DNA of 64,000 nt from positions 52,488 through 116,487 of the forward strand of contig CANRFA010000005.1 in the NCBI GenBank assembly GCA_947629775.1. Direction: 5' to 3'. The position numbers and the translations under genes were made by a program. Positions 7,976 to 15,900 of the stretch are shown here, one piece after another. Under the pieces are notes generated by a model. That model was not told where the DNA came from and searched no databases. It saw nothing but the letters and a program-made list of their open reading frames with translations. Each line of letters starts with the position of its first letter. Positions within the stretch are counted from its first letter, which is position 1. Source of the DNA: an uncultured Oscillospiraceae bacterium. Lineage in GTDB: Bacteria > Bacillota > Clostridia > Oscillospirales > Oscillospiraceae.

Positions 7976-8917
7976 ATGCACACGGGACTGCAGGCCGTCA
8001 CCACCGAGATTCAGAAGGCCGTGGTGGGAAAACAGGACGTGATCAAAAAGATCCTGATGGCGATTCTCGCCCGGGGGCACATTCTCCTGGACGATGTGCC
8101 GGGGGTGGGGAAGACCACCCTCGCCCTGGCCCTCAGCCGTTCCCTGGGGCTTATCTGCCGCCGGATCCAGTTTACGCCGGACGTGATGCCCTCGGATATC
8201 GTGGGATTTTCGGTTTACAACCGGGAGACGGGGCAGTTCGAGTACCGGCCCGGGGTGGTCAACGGCACCAACCTGTTGCTGGGCGACGAGATCAACCGGA
8301 CCTCCAGCAGGACCCAATCGGCCCTGCTGGAGGCCATGGAGGAGGGACAGGTGACGGTGGATGGCAATACGTACCCCCTGCCGGAGCCCTTCATCGTCAT
8401 CGCCACCCAGAATAATGTGGGGACCGCCGGCACTCAGCTGCTGCCCTACGCTCAGATGGACCGCTTTCTGGTGCGTCTCTCCGTGGGCTATCCGGATTTC
8501 GAGGCCCAGATGGGCATTCTCCGGGACCGCCAGCGGACAGATCCCCTGGAGAGTGTCGCCCGGGTGGTCAGCCGGGAAGACGTGCTGACCATGCAGCGGG
8601 AGAGCCAGGCGGTGGTGTCTCAGGACAGCATTCTCGCCTACATCACCCGCCTGGCCATGGCGTCCCGGGAGCACCCCATGACGGAGCTGGGCATCAGTCC
8701 CCGGGGCGCCCTCTTCCTGGATCGGATGGCCAAGGCACGGGCGTATCTCCTGGGCCGGGATTTCGTGATCCCGGAGGATGTGCAGGCGGTGTTCCAGGAC
8801 GTCAGCGCCCACCGGGTCCTGCTCAGCCAGAAGGCCAGGCTGGCCGGGTACACAGTGACATCGGTTCTGGAAGATCTGCTGAGACAGGTCAGCGTGCCGG
8901 ACGGAGCGGGCGCGTGA
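7976..8917 (+). CDS. MoxR-family AAA+ ATPase, 313 aa
   Basis: A cytoplasmic AAA+ chaperone of the MoxR group, thought to remodel or help assemble partner proteins. Walker A is at about residues 41-48 (VPGVGKTT), Walker B at 100-105 (LLLGDE), and sensor 1 is in the segment FIVIATQNNV near 140. Length is normal. The start follows AGGAAGGAA. Its stop codon overlaps the GTG start of the DUF58 gene by 4 nt, so the two are translationally coupled, the classic MoxR-DUF58 arrangement. Downstream membrane and lipoprotein genes complete the unit. The target is unknown; cell-envelope maturation is a reasonable guess given the surface proteins around it. Confidence 0.92.
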   Translation: MHTGLQAVTTEIQKAVVGKQDVIKKILMAILARGHILLDDVPGVGKTTLALALSRSLGLICRRIQFTPDVMPSDIVGFSVYNRETGQFEYRPGVVNGTNLLLGDEINRTSSRTQSALLEAMEEGQVTVDGNTYPLPEPFIVIATQNNVGTAGTQLLPYAQMDRFLVRLSVGYPDFEAQMGILRDRQRTDPLESVARVVSREDVLTMQRESQAVVSQDSILAYITRLAMASREHPMTELGISPRGALFLDRMAKARAYLLGRDFVIPEDVQAVFQDVSAHRVLLSQKARLAGYTVTSVLEDLLRQVSVPDGAGA

Positions 8918-10041
8918 GACGAAACCGCATCGGCTGGGCCCTTTGGGTGGCGGGCGCCCTTGCCATATACCTCTTTGAAAATCGGGGCGCCACCCTCGCC
9001 CTGCTTCTGGCGTCGGTCCTGGTGCCGCTGGCCTCCCTGGCAGGGGCCAAGGCGTCGGGAAAGCGCTGCCGGGTTCAGCTGGAGTTGCCGGAGCGGGCGG
9101 TTCAGGGCGAGTCGCTGTCAGGAACCCTGACCGTAGACGGGCTTATGCCCCTGGCGGCAGCAGGGGGATCTCTGAGCTGCCGCAATCCTCTGACTGGCGA
9201 GGAAAAGCATGTGATGGTATCCCTGGCCCCCGGAGCGCCGCTGGCCTTTCGTCTGGAGACGAAGCACTGCGGTACGCTTTCTGTGGAAGTGTCCCTGCAG
9301 GTCCGGGACTGGTTCGGACTCTGGCGCTCCCCGTCTCTCTCCGCTCCGGAAGTCCGGGTGCGGGTGGAGCCGGTTCTCTGCACGCCGGGCGTGTTCCTGG
9401 CCGAGGGTTCCAGTCCGCTGACGGAGGGAAACCGGTATTCTTCCACCCGGGCCGGGGCGGACCCCGGCGAGACCTTTGACATCCGGGAATACCGGCCCGG
9501 GGATCCCATCCGTCAGATTCACTGGAAGCTGTCCTCCAAGACGGAGACCATGATGCTGCGGGAACTGGGGGCGCCGGTGGTGGACCGCCTGCTTCTGCTG
9601 CTGGAGACCGCCCGGCCGTCGGCCATGGATCCGGAGGTATCGGACGCCTGCGCCCGGGTCTTTCTCTCCCTCTCCCGCCGGCTGACGGAGGAAGGAATCC
9701 TCCACACCCTGGGCTGGAGCGGGGATACCGGCAGCCCGGAAACCCTGGAAGTGGGGGATCTGAACGCCTGGGGCGAGGCGGAAAACCGGGTGCTGGCTCT
9801 GGCGTGCCGCCCCGAGACGGGGAATGTGGCGGGCTGCTTCGCAGACCGCTGCGCGGAGGCGGACCATGCCCATGTGGCGGTGGTGGCTCCCGCCCTGCCG
9901 GACGGGGTGGAGCGTCTGAGCCGGAGCGGGCGCATCACAGTTCTGACGGCGGACGCGCCTCCCTTTGCGCCCGGCGGACTCTGGTTGCATCCCTTTCCGG
10001 TTCCGGGCTTCGAAGAGGCTCTGGAGCAGGTTACCCTGTAA
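8914..10041 (+). CDS. DUF58 membrane protein, 375 aa
   Basis: The usual partner of MoxR. Two hydrophobic helices at the N-terminus (residues 8-45) anchor it. A beta-rich region follows, then the DUF58 signature REYRPGDPIRQIHWKLSSK at 191-209, in a VWA-like fold. It starts at GTG 8914 with a 4-nt overlap of the MoxR stop, which supports that unusual start codon. DUF58 proteins are presumed to bind the MoxR ATPase through the VWA-like part; no enzymatic activity is established. A DUF4129-like membrane protein follows after 32 bp, the same order as in many bacterial MoxR operons. Confidence 0.9.
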   Translation: MRRNRIGWALWVAGALAIYLFENRGATLALLLASVLVPLASLAGAKASGKRCRVQLELPERAVQGESLSGTLTVDGLMPLAAAGGSLSCRNPLTGEEKHVMVSLAPGAPLAFRLETKHCGTLSVEVSLQVRDWFGLWRSPSLSAPEVRVRVEPVLCTPGVFLAEGSSPLTEGNRYSSTRAGADPGETFDIREYRPGDPIRQIHWKLSSKTETMMLRELGAPVVDRLLLLLETARPSAMDPEVSDACARVFLSLSRRLTEEGILHTLGWSGDTGSPETLEVGDLNAWGEAENRVLALACRPETGNVAGCFADRCAEADHAHVAVVAPALPDGVERLSRSGRITVLTADAPPFAPGGLWLHPFPVPGFEEALEQVTL

Positions 10042-10073
10042 GAAACGACAGACGGGAAAGGAGAAGACGGAAA

Positions 10074-11423
10074 ATGGAACTGACTCTGGAGCGGGAGCCG
10101 GTATCCCGCCAGGCGGTGCCTGCGGTTCTGGCGCTGCTCCTCTTTGCGGCACTCTTCGGGACCGTTTCTGCCTTCTGCGGTGGCCTTTCGCCCCTGTGGC
10201 TGCTCCTGCCTGGCCTGGCCAGCGTCGCCGGGGTGCTGGCCCTGTCCGGGAGGGGCCGGCTGCAGACGGCGGCGGTATTTCTTCCGCTGCTGGCGGTGGG
10301 GCTGCTGCTTCCCCTCTGGAACAGCGGGGCGCTGGGGCTGGAGGTCCTGTACAACCGGCTCTGTGCGGTCAGCGAAGCGCGCAACGCCTATCGGTATCTT
10401 CGGTTTCCTCTCTCCCTGACCGCAGAGGAAGAGGCCCGGTACGCAGCCCTGGGAACGGCGCTGCTGTCCCTGATCCTGGGCGGACTGGCTGCCGGGGGAG
10501 CTCTGCGGCGGGGAATCGCCCTGCTTCTCTTTCTGACCGTTGCCGGCTGCGAGGTCTACTTCGGGGTCACCCCGGGTCTGGTGGTGACGGTTCTCTTCGG
10601 GGTGGCACTGGCCCTCTGCCTTCTGCGGGGACGTTCCGCCGCTCTGCCAGCCTTCCTGCGCCGCGGCGCCGCCTGCCTCGGTTTCTGCCTGGCGGTGGTT
10701 CTGGCAGTCCAGGTGGCGGCCCCCGGGGTGAATCTTTCCCTGGAGAACTGGTCCGAATGGGTGCGGGATCAGCTGGGGGTTCTGGAGCAGCGCTCTGTCG
10801 TACAGATGGAAGAGACGGTTCAGAAGTGGCAGGAGACGCAGCATCAGGACCGGCTGGATGAAGACGCGGCGGGAGACCGTACGGAAGCCCCCGCCGAAAC
10901 GGAGGACTATGAGCGGCAGGAGGAACAGGAGGACGAGATCTCTCGCCCCCTGGCGACAGACTGGATGCGGCTTCTGCTCATTGTCCTGCTGATTCTTCTG
11001 CTGCTGGTGGGCCCCTTTGTTCCCTTTGCCCTGCTGGACCGGCAGAAGCGCAGGGCGGCTCTGCGGCGGGCGGACTTTGCCTCGGAGGACTGTTCCCTGT
11101 CGGTGCGGGCCATGTTCCGGCACCTGATGCTCTGGCTGGAGGCTGCGGGACTGAAGAGGGAAAACCGCCTCTTCTCCGCCTGCGTGCCGGAAATCGGGAC
11201 CCTGATGGACGAGGAGTATGCCCGCCGGTACCAGGAGAGCCTGGAACTCTGGCAGGCGGCGACCTACAGTCCCCATCCTCTGACGGAAGAGGATCGGGAA
11301 AAGGTTCGGGACCTGCTGGAGACAACGGAGCGGGTTCTTTATATGCGGGCCGGACGGCTGGAAAGGTTTCGTCTGAAGTATATTCTCTGCCTGGTGGGAG
11401 CAGAAGGAGGGAGCGCGGCATGA
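10074..11423 (+). CDS. polytopic membrane protein with DUF4129-like tail, 449 aa
   Basis: Seven hydrophobic helices lie in residues 14-215. A polar, acidic extracytoplasmic segment rich in Glu/Gln follows (about 220-297), then one more helix (about 300-320) and a basic/helical cytoplasmic domain (about 325-449). The layout matches the transglutaminase-like protein that normally follows DUF58, but the Cys-His-Asp transglutaminase core between helix 7 and helix 8 is missing and replaced by a short acidic linker. The last 100 residues resemble DUF4129. The start at 10074 follows GAAAGGAGAAGACGG. It overlaps the next gene by 4 nt, so the two are coupled. It is probably a membrane scaffold for the MoxR/DUF58 system; the function is not known. 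Confidence 0.8.
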   Translation: MELTLEREPVSRQAVPAVLALLLFAALFGTVSAFCGGLSPLWLLLPGLASVAGVLALSGRGRLQTAAVFLPLLAVGLLLPLWNSGALGLEVLYNRLCAVSEARNAYRYLRFPLSLTAEEEARYAALGTALLSLILGGLAAGGALRRGIALLLFLTVAGCEVYFGVTPGLVVTVLFGVALALCLLRGRSAALPAFLRRGAACLGFCLAVVLAVQVAAPGVNLSLENWSEWVRDQLGVLEQRSVVQMEETVQKWQETQHQDRLDEDAAGDRTEAPAETEDYERQEEQEDEISRPLATDWMRLLLIVLLILLLLVGPFVPFALLDRQKRRAALRRADFASEDCSLSVRAMFRHLMLWLEAAGLKRENRLFSACVPEIGTLMDEEYARRYQESLELWQAATYSPHPLTEEDREKVRDLLETTERVLYMRAGRLERFRLKYILCLVGAEGGSAA

Positions 11424-12619
11424 AAAGACGACAGATGCTGGCCTGGCTGCTGGCGGTGACCATGGGCCTTTCCCTGAGCGGCTGCCGGGTGCGTACGACC
11501 GGCGTGGGAGAGATTCCCGCGGCTGGAAATCAGGCCGTTTCCGGAGAGCGGGAAGAGCCGCCCCTGGAAGAGTCCCCGGATCGGACTTCTCCCGAGGAAC
11601 AGCCGCCGGACCTTCCGGACCCGCCGGAGGATCCGGAGCCTCCGAAAGAAGAGCAGAATCCTCCGGAAGAGCAGGTAACGCTGCCTCCCGCGCAGGGATT
11701 TCCCGTAAAGCTGGAAGATTTTCCTGAACAGTCCGAGGAGGCAGGGCAGGAACCGGAGGATCCTCCGGAAGAGCCGCCGGAAGAACCGGAGACAGACCAG
11801 GAACCGGTTCCGGATACTCCGACCGTGGAAAATCCGGAGGCAGAGCGCCGGGAGTATGCCCCGGACGCTCCCGCCATCGAGGACGAAGGGGCGAAAACGC
11901 CGGTGCAGACAGAGCCTGTACCGGAGGCTGACCCCGTTCCAGCCCCCGCGGAGGCGGGAGAAGGAACCGGGGAGCCCATTGCCATGGAAGGGGAAAGCGG
12001 GGAACAGACCGTGACGGTTACCGTTCCTTCGGAGGAGGCGGAACAGCTGGGGGAGGCCTCGGATGCCGAAGAGGCCTCTACCATGGCGGAGTATTATCAG
12101 ACGCTGCTGGACGACCGGCTGGGCCATCAGTTCGAGTGCCAGCGGCTGTATGTCTACTGGGAGACGGAAACGGACTATGAAACGGTGCAGAAGGATTCGC
12201 CGGAGCACCGGATTCTGACCAACGCGGGCTGTTACAGTGTCTCCGTGAAGCTGCTGGAGGAAAATCTGCAGGTGGATGGAGGCTGGGTTGCCCGTAAGAA
12301 CCCGGGCGCCATCGTAAAGTGGGTGGATTCCTCCATTCTGGGCAGCGGTGTGTCCGGAACGGAGACCGCGCAGGGGGTACGGAACGCCATTCTTGGCCGG
12401 CCGGAGCTGGCGGAGACGGAGGCGGTGCGGACCGGACGGGTACTGCTCCTTTCCCGGGAACTGGCGGAGAGCGAGGCAGGGCGCCTGGCGGCCGCTGTCT
12501 ATGTGGCTGCTGCCCTTTACCCGGATTCCTTTGCCGATGTGAACGGCGACGAGGCCCTGACCGCCCTGACCGGGGAGGCGGGCCAGCCCCTGAGCGGGGT
12601 TTTTGCCTGTGCCGGATGA
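11420..12619 (+). CDS. Pro/Glu-rich lipoprotein with binding-protein-like C-domain, 399 aa
   Basis: A lipoprotein signal peptide ends in the lipobox SLSGC, with Cys22 as the lipidated residue. A low-complexity linker rich in Pro, Glu and Asp fills residues about 45-215, long enough to span the wall. The C-terminal domain (about 220-399) contains a pattern like the second lobe of BtuF/FecB-type binding proteins: an asparagine-proline/valine-type segment with KWVDSSIL, then a region reading TGRVLLLSRELAES, then a helix ending ALYPDSFAD. The first lobe of that fold is not evident. It overlaps the preceding gene by 4 nt and is followed by an ECF S-component after 33 bp, so a role in delivering a small molecule is possible but unproven. 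Confidence 0.75.
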   Translation: MKRRQMLAWLLAVTMGLSLSGCRVRTTGVGEIPAAGNQAVSGEREEPPLEESPDRTSPEEQPPDLPDPPEDPEPPKEEQNPPEEQVTLPPAQGFPVKLEDFPEQSEEAGQEPEDPPEEPPEEPETDQEPVPDTPTVENPEAERREYAPDAPAIEDEGAKTPVQTEPVPEADPVPAPAEAGEGTGEPIAMEGESGEQTVTVTVPSEEAEQLGEASDAEEASTMAEYYQTLLDDRLGHQFECQRLYVYWETETDYETVQKDSPEHRILTNAGCYSVSVKLLEENLQVDGGWVARKNPGAIVKWVDSSILGSGVSGTETAQGVRNAILGRPELAETEAVRTGRVLLLSRELAESEAGRLAAAVYVAAALYPDSFADVNGDEALTALTGEAGQPLSGVFACAG

Positions 12620-12652
12620 GCGTTCATCCGATTCTGAGCTGGAGTTGAAAAC

Positions 12653-13216
12653 ATGAAGAATACCGCTGTTTTTGCCATGGATGCCGCCGCCGTACGGCTG
12701 CGGAAGCTGACCTATGCGGCCCTTTATCTGGCCATCGCCCTGGTATTGCCCTTTCTGACGGGGCAGATTCCGGAGATCGGACGCATGCTCTCCCCCATGC
12801 ACATCCCCGTTCTGCTGTGCGGTTTTGTCTGCGGCTGGCCCTGGGGACTGGTGGTAGGGCTGATCGCCCCTCTGCTGCGCTCCATCCTCTTCGGGATGCC
12901 CGCCATGTATCCGGACGCCGTGGTGATGTGCTTCGAGCTGGCGACCTACGGGGCCTGCGCCGGGATCTTTTACCGGCTGCTGCCCCGGAAGAACGTCTTT
13001 ATCTATGTGGCCCTCGTGCTGTCCATGACGGCCGGGCGCCTGGTCTGGGGAGCCGCCCGTTTCGTGGCGGCTGGACTGGCCGGCTCCTCCTTCCCACTGG
13101 AGGCGTTCCTGGCGGGAGCGCTCTTTACCGCCATGCCCGGTATCATTCTGCATCTGGTTCTGATCCCGGTGCTGGTGATGGCCCTGCAGCGGGCGGGACA
13201 GATCTTTAACGAGTAA
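12653..13216 (+). CDS. ECF transporter S-component, 187 aa
   Basis: A membrane protein with about six hydrophobic helices, of the size and style of substrate-binding (S) components of energy-coupling-factor vitamin transporters. It pairs with a shared EcfA/EcfT module that must lie elsewhere in the genome. Typical features are the helix opening RKLTYAALYLAIALVLPF, the loop MHIPVLLCGFVCGWPWGL and the alanine-rich later helices. The ATG is 33 bp after the lipoprotein stop and probably the last cistron of the operon. A hairpin follows at 13222. The vitamin cannot be named from sequence. Confidence 0.85.
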   Translation: MKNTAVFAMDAAAVRLRKLTYAALYLAIALVLPFLTGQIPEIGRMLSPMHIPVLLCGFVCGWPWGLVVGLIAPLLRSILFGMPAMYPDAVVMCFELATYGACAGIFYRLLPRKNVFIYVALVLSMTAGRLVWGAARFVAAGLAGSSFPLEAFLAGALFTAMPGIILHLVLIPVLVMALQRAGQIFNE

Positions 13217-13221
13217 AAAAG

Positions 13222-13256
13222 AGCAGGCGGATCGGAAACTCTCCGATCCGCCTGCT
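13222..13256. terminator. bidirectional terminator
   Basis: A perfect 15-bp stem (13222-13236 with 13242-13256) has a 5-nt loop. The A run on its left makes a T run for the minus-strand trmB gene; on the + strand the T run is interrupted. Confidence 0.9.
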
Positions 13257-13271
13257 GTCTTCCGTTTGCGG

Positions 13272-14057
13272 TCAGGGTTTGTCCGGGGAAGAATCCTTCC
13301 CGTCCGGGCTGTCCTGGGTCTGTCCGTTCTGCGCTGCGGCCTCCGCCATGGCACGGAATCTGGCCTCCCGCCTGGCCCGGTCCGGCCGGCCGATGGGATG
13401 AAACTCCGGTTCCGGATTCATCTCCTGGCGGACCGCCACACAGCGGTTGATGGGGACGCCCTGGCTGTGAAATTTCTCCTCGTAATCCGTCATGACCCCC
13501 TGGATTCCCTGGGCATGGAGATCCCGGGTGACCTGTTCTACGGCGTAGCCCGCCCGGGGGAACTGGCAAAGGGACCATTCGAAGAGATCCCGGTTGTCCG
13601 TCTTGAAGCGCAGCTGGCCTCCGACCCGGAGAAAGCCCCGGTAAAGAATCAGGAAGTTCTCGTGGGTCAGGCGGCGCCGGGCGTGCTTCTTGGTGGGCCA
13701 GGGGTCGCAGAAGTTGAGATAGAGAATGTCCACTTCGTCCGGGGCGAAGTAGTCCCGCAGGGAGGCGGCATCGGCGTCGATGAAGAAGACGTTGGTCAGA
13801 TTCCGCTCCCGGCAGCGCTCCATGGCGATGATCATGGCGTCCGGGACCCGTTCCAGCGCGATATAGAGGCTGTCCGGGTGCTGAGCGGCTGTTTCGGCGG
13901 TGAAGCGTCCCTTGCCGCACCCCAGCTCCAGCCGCAGGTCCGAGGCGTCGGGTTTCAGGTCTCTCCAGTGGCCCCGCAGAGAGGCGGGATCCTCCACCAG
14001 CAGAGCTTCGCAGCGCTCCATCCGGGCGGACAGATTCGGTTTCTTTCTCATGCGCAT
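13272..14057 (-). CDS. trmB: tRNA (guanine-N7-)-methyltransferase, 261 aa
   Basis: It forms 7-methylguanosine at position 46 of tRNA using S-adenosylmethionine. The SAM-binding motif LELGCGKG is at residues 43-50 and the family signature NFCDPWPTKKHARRR at 115-129, with the catalytic Asp in DPWP. The family usually has NFPDPWP, so the Cys is a small variation. The protein is about 40 residues longer than most relatives because of a charged, low-complexity C-terminal tail (after about residue 215). The start at 14057 follows AGAGGTGAC; a second ATG two codons later is possible. It is a single gene with its own promoter and terminator. Confidence 0.93.
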   Translation of the reverse strand: MRMRKKPNLSARMERCEALLVEDPASLRGHWRDLKPDASDLRLELGCGKGRFTAETAAQHPDSLYIALERVPDAMIIAMERCRERNLTNVFFIDADAASLRDYFAPDEVDILYLNFCDPWPTKKHARRRLTHENFLILYRGFLRVGGQLRFKTDNRDLFEWSLCQFPRAGYAVEQVTRDLHAQGIQGVMTDYEEKFHSQGVPINRCVAVRQEMNPEPEFHPIGRPDRARREARFRAMAEAAAQNGQTQDSPDGKDSSPDKP

Positions 14058-14090
14058 GATTCTGTCACCTCTTTCGTCAGCGTGGCCCCT

Positions 14091-14120
14091 ATCTTACCAT
14101 AAGGGAGAATGGCAGGGCAA
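14091..14120 (-). promoter_or_regulatory. promoter of trmB
   Basis: Minus strand TTGCCC, 18-bp spacer, TAAGAT preceded by TGG (extended -10). The start codon is about 40 bp downstream. Confidence 0.6.
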
Positions 14121-14202
14121 GTGCAACATGACGAAAACATGGCGGATATCATGCCTGTAATTGTGCAGATCTTACAGAATTTACAGGACAGTAAAAAATG
14201 CT

Positions 14203-14237
14203 TTGACAATCGGTTACAAACGTGTTACCATTGTAAC
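14203..14237 (+). promoter_or_regulatory. promoter and operator of the gene at 14280
   Basis: TTGACA (14203-14208), 17 bp, TACCAT (14226-14231) with a TG-n extension. An inverted repeat GTTACA (14213-14218) and TGTAAC (14232-14237) brackets the -10, so a repressor could block it. Confidence 0.65.
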
Positions 14238-14279
14238 AACATTGAAACATCCGTTTTCTGATATGAAGGAGGCACTGCA

Positions 14280-14573
14280 GTGGCAGCAGAAACGATTCCC
14301 CTTACCTATAAAGGACATCCTCTCCGCAGGAAGGATAACATGATCTACTACGGCAGCATGGCCGACAAGTACATCATCCTCTTTCAGATTCTCTCTTCCA
14401 AAAAGGTTGGCGACCTGTCCGTGGCCGACCGGGTGTCCGTTCAGCTTCAGCTGACCGACCCTGACCTGACCCGCACCCGGGACCGGGTGGTGAAGAGGGC
14501 CGAGAAGGACAGTCTCTACGCCGCCATGGATGTGGCGTCCGTGTGGCTGGAGCGGGCCCTCAAAGAAAAGTAA
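14280..14573 (+). CDS. conserved-looking small protein, 97 aa, unknown function
   Basis: I do not recognise the family. It begins with GTG, chosen because an ideal AAGGAGG lies 7 nt upstream. The protein is soluble. It has a short strand-rich start with a KGHPLRRKDNMIYYG segment, then a helix (MADKYIILFQILSS), a Leu/Val/Asp/Arg-rich middle and a C-terminal helix ending in ERALKEK. The closing helices would suit a dimer. It has its own promoter with an operator-like inverted repeat and is followed by a weak hairpin before the cell-wall hydrolase gene. Confidence 0.75.
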   Translation: MAAETIPLTYKGHPLRRKDNMIYYGSMADKYIILFQILSSKKVGDLSVADRVSVQLQLTDPDLTRTRDRVVKRAEKDSLYAAMDVASVWLERALKEK

Positions 14574-14578
14574 GATCC

Positions 14579-14600
14579 CTGCCCGAAGGGGCAGTTTCCC
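14579..14600 (+). terminator. weak terminator or attenuator
   Basis: A 6-bp stem CTGCCC/GGGCAG with a 4-nt loop is followed by TTTCCC. It separates the 97-aa gene from the NlpC/P60 gene; some read-through is likely. Confidence 0.4.
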
Positions 14601-14632
14601 TGGCAGAACATTAATGAGAGGAGACATTCAGA

Positions 14633-15544
14633 ATGCACTTCAGAAGAGCAGCCGTCAGGCTGATCGCCCTGGCGCTTACCCTTATTACCGTCATGACCCC
14701 GGCTTTCGCTGTTTCCGGAACCGTCAATACCGGAGGCGCCGTCCTCAATGTCCGCGCGGAGGGCAACACCAGCGCGGAGATCCTGGCCAAGCTGGAGAAC
14801 GGGCAGGAAGTGGAGGTCATCGGCGTCACCGAGGAGGACTGGTTCCAGATCCGGTTCAACGACATCGAAGGGTTTGTCTCGGGCGACTACATGACAGTAG
14901 AGAACCTGACCGGCGTGCCTGAAGTGGTGGATCCCTTCTACGTCCAGGTTACCTGCGCATCTCTGAATGTCCGCGCCGGCGCCGGTACCGACACCGAGAA
15001 GGTGGACGGACTGACCCGCGGGGCAGTCGTGAAGGCCTATGACGAGCAGGACGGCTGGTACCACATCGAGAACGGCTACATCAGCGCGGAGTACTGCAAG
15101 GTGCTGTCCGATTCCGAGGCGGCCGCCGCCCTCGCCGCGGCGAAGGCTCCCGCCGAGGTTCCCGCCTCCAGCAAGGGCCAGGAAGTGGCCAACTTTGCGA
15201 AGAAATTCGTTGGCTACCGCTATGTGTACGGCGGAAGCAGCCCCAAGGGCTTTGACTGCTCCGGTTTCACCATGTATGTCTACCGTCAGTTCGGCATTTC
15301 TCTGCCCCATTCCGCTTCTTCCCAGCTGGACCATGGCACCTCGGTCTCCAGAAGCCAGCTGAAGCCGGGCGATCTGGTGATGTTCAAGAAGGGCGGCGGC
15401 AGCAGTCGGGCCTCCCATGTGGGTCTGTACATCGGCAACGGCCAGTTCGTCCACGCCTCCAACCCCTCCAAGGGTGTGCGCATCGACTCCATCAACTCCG
15501 GCTACTATGCCACCGGTCTGGTCGGCTGCCGGCGCTTCTTCTGA
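14633..15544 (+). CDS. secreted SH3-domain NlpC/P60 peptidoglycan peptidase, 303 aa
   Basis: An exported endopeptidase that cuts the peptide stems of peptidoglycan (gamma-D-glutamyl-diaminopimelate type). The signal peptide is residues 1-26. Two bacterial SH3 domains (about 30-90 and 103-158, each with the LNVRAG/LNVRAE motif) would bind the wall. A short Ala/Pro linker leads to the NlpC/P60 domain (about 182-303), with Cys209 in DCSGF, His262 in ASHVGLY and His274 in FVHAS forming the active site. All catalytic residues are present. The start follows GAGAGGAGACATT. A strong terminator follows. It likely works in cell separation, growth or spore germination. Confidence 0.95.
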   Translation: MHFRRAAVRLIALALTLITVMTPAFAVSGTVNTGGAVLNVRAEGNTSAEILAKLENGQEVEVIGVTEEDWFQIRFNDIEGFVSGDYMTVENLTGVPEVVDPFYVQVTCASLNVRAGAGTDTEKVDGLTRGAVVKAYDEQDGWYHIENGYISAEYCKVLSDSEAAAALAAAKAPAEVPASSKGQEVANFAKKFVGYRYVYGGSSPKGFDCSGFTMYVYRQFGISLPHSASSQLDHGTSVSRSQLKPGDLVMFKKGGGSSRASHVGLYIGNGQFVHASNPSKGVRIDSINSGYYATGLVGCRRFF

Positions 15545-15575
15545 GAGTCGCTTTTCCATCTACATAATCCCTTCG

Positions 15576-15608
15576 GGACCGCCTGGAACTTCCGGGCGGT
15601 CCTTTTTT
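15576..15608 (+). terminator. Rho-independent terminator of the NlpC/P60 gene
   Basis: A 12-bp stem with one T-G pair (15576-15587 with 15591-15602) is followed by TTTTTT. Confidence 0.9.
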
Positions 15609-15782
15609 CGCGGTTGCAGGGTTGCGCGCCCGGGGACAAGCCCGGGAATTCGTGGTCTGGCAGAAAACCGCATGGAGACCTTCTAAAGTGCGGTCGAAGG
15701 AAAGAAGTCCCGGTACGGCAGAGTTCATAACAGAGAGGAAGGGGGGGAAAGCTTCTGCCTGCCTGGACCATGGGGGCGTGTG

Positions 15783-15819
15783 AAAAAGAAGGCTGCCGGC
15801 GCCGCACGGCAGCCGGCAG
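15783..15819 (-). terminator. Rho-independent terminator of the MATE gene
   Basis: On the minus strand the stem CTGCCGGC/GCCGGCAG (15812-15819 with 15793-15800) is followed by CCTTCTTTTTC. The rest of 15609-15900 shows no gene. Confidence 0.8.
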
Positions 15820-15900
15820 TATTCCGGAAAAGACGGTTGCGTCAGGATACGGGGCACGTCGGGAAGCCATGGGCCATTCCGGACTGGCAGCAGCCGGATT

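Noticed and set aside
5707..8004. Long minus-strand frame over the 5'-nucleotidase-like gene
   Set aside because: Arg/Gly/Pro/His-rich shadow frame with no start signals; the + strand gene has signal peptide and domains.
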